This document shows positions 62,552-64,000 of a DNA stretch of 64,000 bases, one piece after another. The translations under genes were made by a program, and so were the position numbers. Position 1 is the stretch's first letter; each line of letters opens with the position of its first letter. The stretch comes from Prevotella melaninogenica (GTDB lineage: Bacteria > Bacteroidota > Bacteroidia > Bacteroidales > Bacteroidaceae). The stretch covers positions 1,383,074 to 1,447,073 of the forward strand of contig NZ_CP072347.1 in NCBI RefSeq assembly GCF_018127925.1, given 5' to 3'. Under the pieces are notes generated by a model. It was not told the DNA's origin and ran no database searches. It saw nothing but the letters and a program-made list of their open reading frames with translations.

Positions 62552-63481
62552 ATGAACAAGATAATACGATACACAGCTGTATGGGCTTTTACACTCCTTA
62601 CTGTTAGCACAATCACATCGTGTAGTAAGGACGATGATAATTCTAATAATTCAGGAATTGCAGAAACTATAACCAATAACACGAACTCAAATCTTAAAGA
62701 TTTACGTACAGCAACGCACCGCCTGGAGTTTCCTAAGCTAAAGGGTGGACATAGTACTATCCTTACTCATAAACTAAGCAGTGGTGAGATTAATTATAGC
62801 GTTGAATGGGACATAGAAAAAATGTCTAACCGTTGGACATGCTATCAGATTTACGCAAACAATGCTCAACAAACTGTAAAGAGAAAAAGTCAACAGAGTG
62901 CTGACCTCTATCCTATGGACCCACTGTGGACTCCTAATTCCTTCTTTTCATCCGATCCTTATTATAGATCTGGCTACGACCACGGACACCTCTGTCCTTC
63001 ACAAGACAGAGTGAACAGCCGAGAGTCTAATGACCAAACCTTCTATCTCAGTAATATGCAGCCACAAGTTCACGGCTTCAACGCTGGTATCTGGGAAGTG
63101 ATGGAGAGAAAGATGAGAACATACATCACCTATACAAGTGGCTCTAAGGATACATTATTTATCTGTCGTGGTGGTACAATTGACAAACAAGACCAGTACA
63201 CCTATATAAAAAATAAGTTTATTGTACCAACTTATTTCTTCTCTGCAGCACTGATGAAATACAAAGTGAGAGGTCAAGGTGACTGGCAATATAAAGCTAT
63301 TGCCTTCTGGTTCAAACACGAAAACAATAACGAAACCTCCCTTAAGCCATATGTTATCAGCATCAAAGAACTCGAAGCAAAAACTGGTATCGACTTCTTC
63401 TGCAACCTCCCTGACAACATAGAGCGTGATGTAGAATCAAAAACTCCTGAACAAATGATTCTCACTTGGAATATAGTATAG
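62552..63481 (+). CDS. DNA/RNA non-specific endonuclease (lipoprotein)
   Basis: 309 residues from the ATG at 62552; the ATG at 62483 would add a tail without signal character. Lipoprotein signal with lipid Cys in TSCSKDDDN. The NUC1/beta-beta-alpha-metal core reads SGYDHGHLCPSQDR (His is the likely catalytic base; the usual DRGH is DHGH here), then SNMQPQVHGFNAGIWEVMER (metal-binding Asn and Glu) and CRGGTIDKQ. Cuts single- and double-stranded DNA and RNA, probably at the cell surface. Followed by a strong terminator; upstream of it are L31 and the receptor operon. Confidence 0.92.
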   Translation: MNKIIRYTAVWAFTLLTVSTITSCSKDDDNSNNSGIAETITNNTNSNLKDLRTATHRLEFPKLKGGHSTILTHKLSSGEINYSVEWDIEKMSNRWTCYQIYANNAQQTVKRKSQQSADLYPMDPLWTPNSFFSSDPYYRSGYDHGHLCPSQDRVNSRESNDQTFYLSNMQPQVHGFNAGIWEVMERKMRTYITYTSGSKDTLFICRGGTIDKQDQYTYIKNKFIVPTYFFSAALMKYKVRGQGDWQYKAIAFWFKHENNNETSLKPYVISIKELEAKTGIDFFCNLPDNIERDVESKTPEQMILTWNIV

Positions 63482-63503
63482 GGCATCAGCACTAAATAGA
63501 CAC

Positions 63504-63555
63504 AAAAAGAGCATATTAAGTATTACTTTCACAGTTTACTTAATATGCTCTTTTT
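63504..63555 (+). terminator. Terminator of the endonuclease gene
   Basis: A 19-bp perfect stem: AAAAAGAGCATATTAAGTA (63504-63522) with TACTTAATATGCTCTTTTT (63537-63555), loop 14 nt, ending in a T run. It lies 22 bp past the stop. Confidence 0.93.
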
Positions 63556-64000
63556 CTTATAAGTCACTATGAGAATGCTTACACTTACTCTGCTTCGAGA
63601 TAAACAATCGTATCTTCTCAAAAATCTATTCCATGCAATATAAACAACTTAAACAATTCCAATAATATTCTCCACCATCAATAAAAAATTAGCCTTACCA
63701 GCCTCATAACACTTAACTATCAATAGAAGTAGCCTCATTAACCTTAACAATTGAAAGAATTAGCTTTATCACACTAATTACTTGTTATTTTATCTTATTC
63801 TATTTACCTATCAGCCTTATAAGACCAAAAGATTCCAATTTGCCTTATTACCCTGATTGGCCCAATTAGCCTAATAACCCTTAATAGTTTAGCATTATCT
63901 ACCCCATTAGCCTGATTAATCCTGTTAAATTCTATTTGCCTTATTCGCCCTATTAGCCTAATAAGCCCAATTAGCCCAATATAATATCCCATTCTCCCTC
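63556..64000. repeat. A/T-rich stretch with family-E repeats
   Basis: No gene is seen. From about 63830 to 63985 it is dominated by GCCTTATTAGCCTAATAAGC- and CCCAATTAGCCTAATA-like units, the same family as at 53730, 54464 and 55091. Confidence 0.6.

Noticed and set aside
1-64000. tRNA or rRNA genes
   Set aside because: No cloverleaf-like or rRNA-like segment was recognised by eye; a dedicated search was not possible.

Overview
The window looks like chromosomal DNA of an oral-type Prevotella (Bacteroidota; the species is not certain). The evidence is Bacteroidota-specific families (SusC/SusD, DUF4843, PKD-like lipoprotein, GldB, Rpb6-type omega, DUF4293, smalltalk), promoters of the TTTG-N20-TAnnTTTG type, and several families of dispersed intergenic repeats. 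No tRNA, rRNA or CRISPR locus was seen.

Layout. 1-1.5 kb: infC-rpmI-rplT (minus strand). 1.5-10.5 kb: an accessory island between infC and thrS, two genes that are usually adjacent. It holds a smalltalk micro-ORF, an HU-like protein, two unknown proteins sharing a GxxTQ motif, an OB-fold DUF3127 protein, a BT4734/DUF3987 primase/helicase-like protein and a DUF5675 protein, and it carries a perfect 53-bp inverted repeat near its ends. 10.5-15 kb: thrS, a TPR protein, def, ruvX and a SPOR lipoprotein (minus). 15.1-16 kb: a small YtxH/holin-like operon (plus). 16.5-29.2 kb: a SusC/SusD operon ending in two overlapping metalloprotease-family genes, one of which has lost all its zinc ligands. 30-39 kb: a sugar MFS transporter, ispH and a giant thioester-less alpha-2-macroglobulin. 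38.6-42.8 kb: a six-gene operon with five tandem paralogues (Cys cluster, membrane segment, SusC-like extension domain, TonB-box-like end) and a radical SAM activase. 43-47 kb: GldB-like lipoprotein, glycosyltransferase, MtaB and a tiny lipoprotein. 47.4-48.7 kb: an IS110 element with a candidate bridge RNA. 49-53 kb: uvrB, bamD, omega and DUF4293. 53.8-63.5 kb: uridine kinase, a uracil-DNA glycosylase-like protein, a secreted EEP nuclease, a TonB receptor with OB-fold lipoproteins, L31, and a DNA/RNA endonuclease. This last block is plausibly a nucleic-acid scavenging set.

The strongest candidates for something undescribed are the 38.6-42.8 kb tandem paralogue/radical SAM operon, the paired GxxTQ proteins in the repeat-bounded island, the active/dead metalloprotease pair, and the structured RNA ahead of the IS110 transposase. 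All function statements rest on reading motifs by eye; no database search was run.
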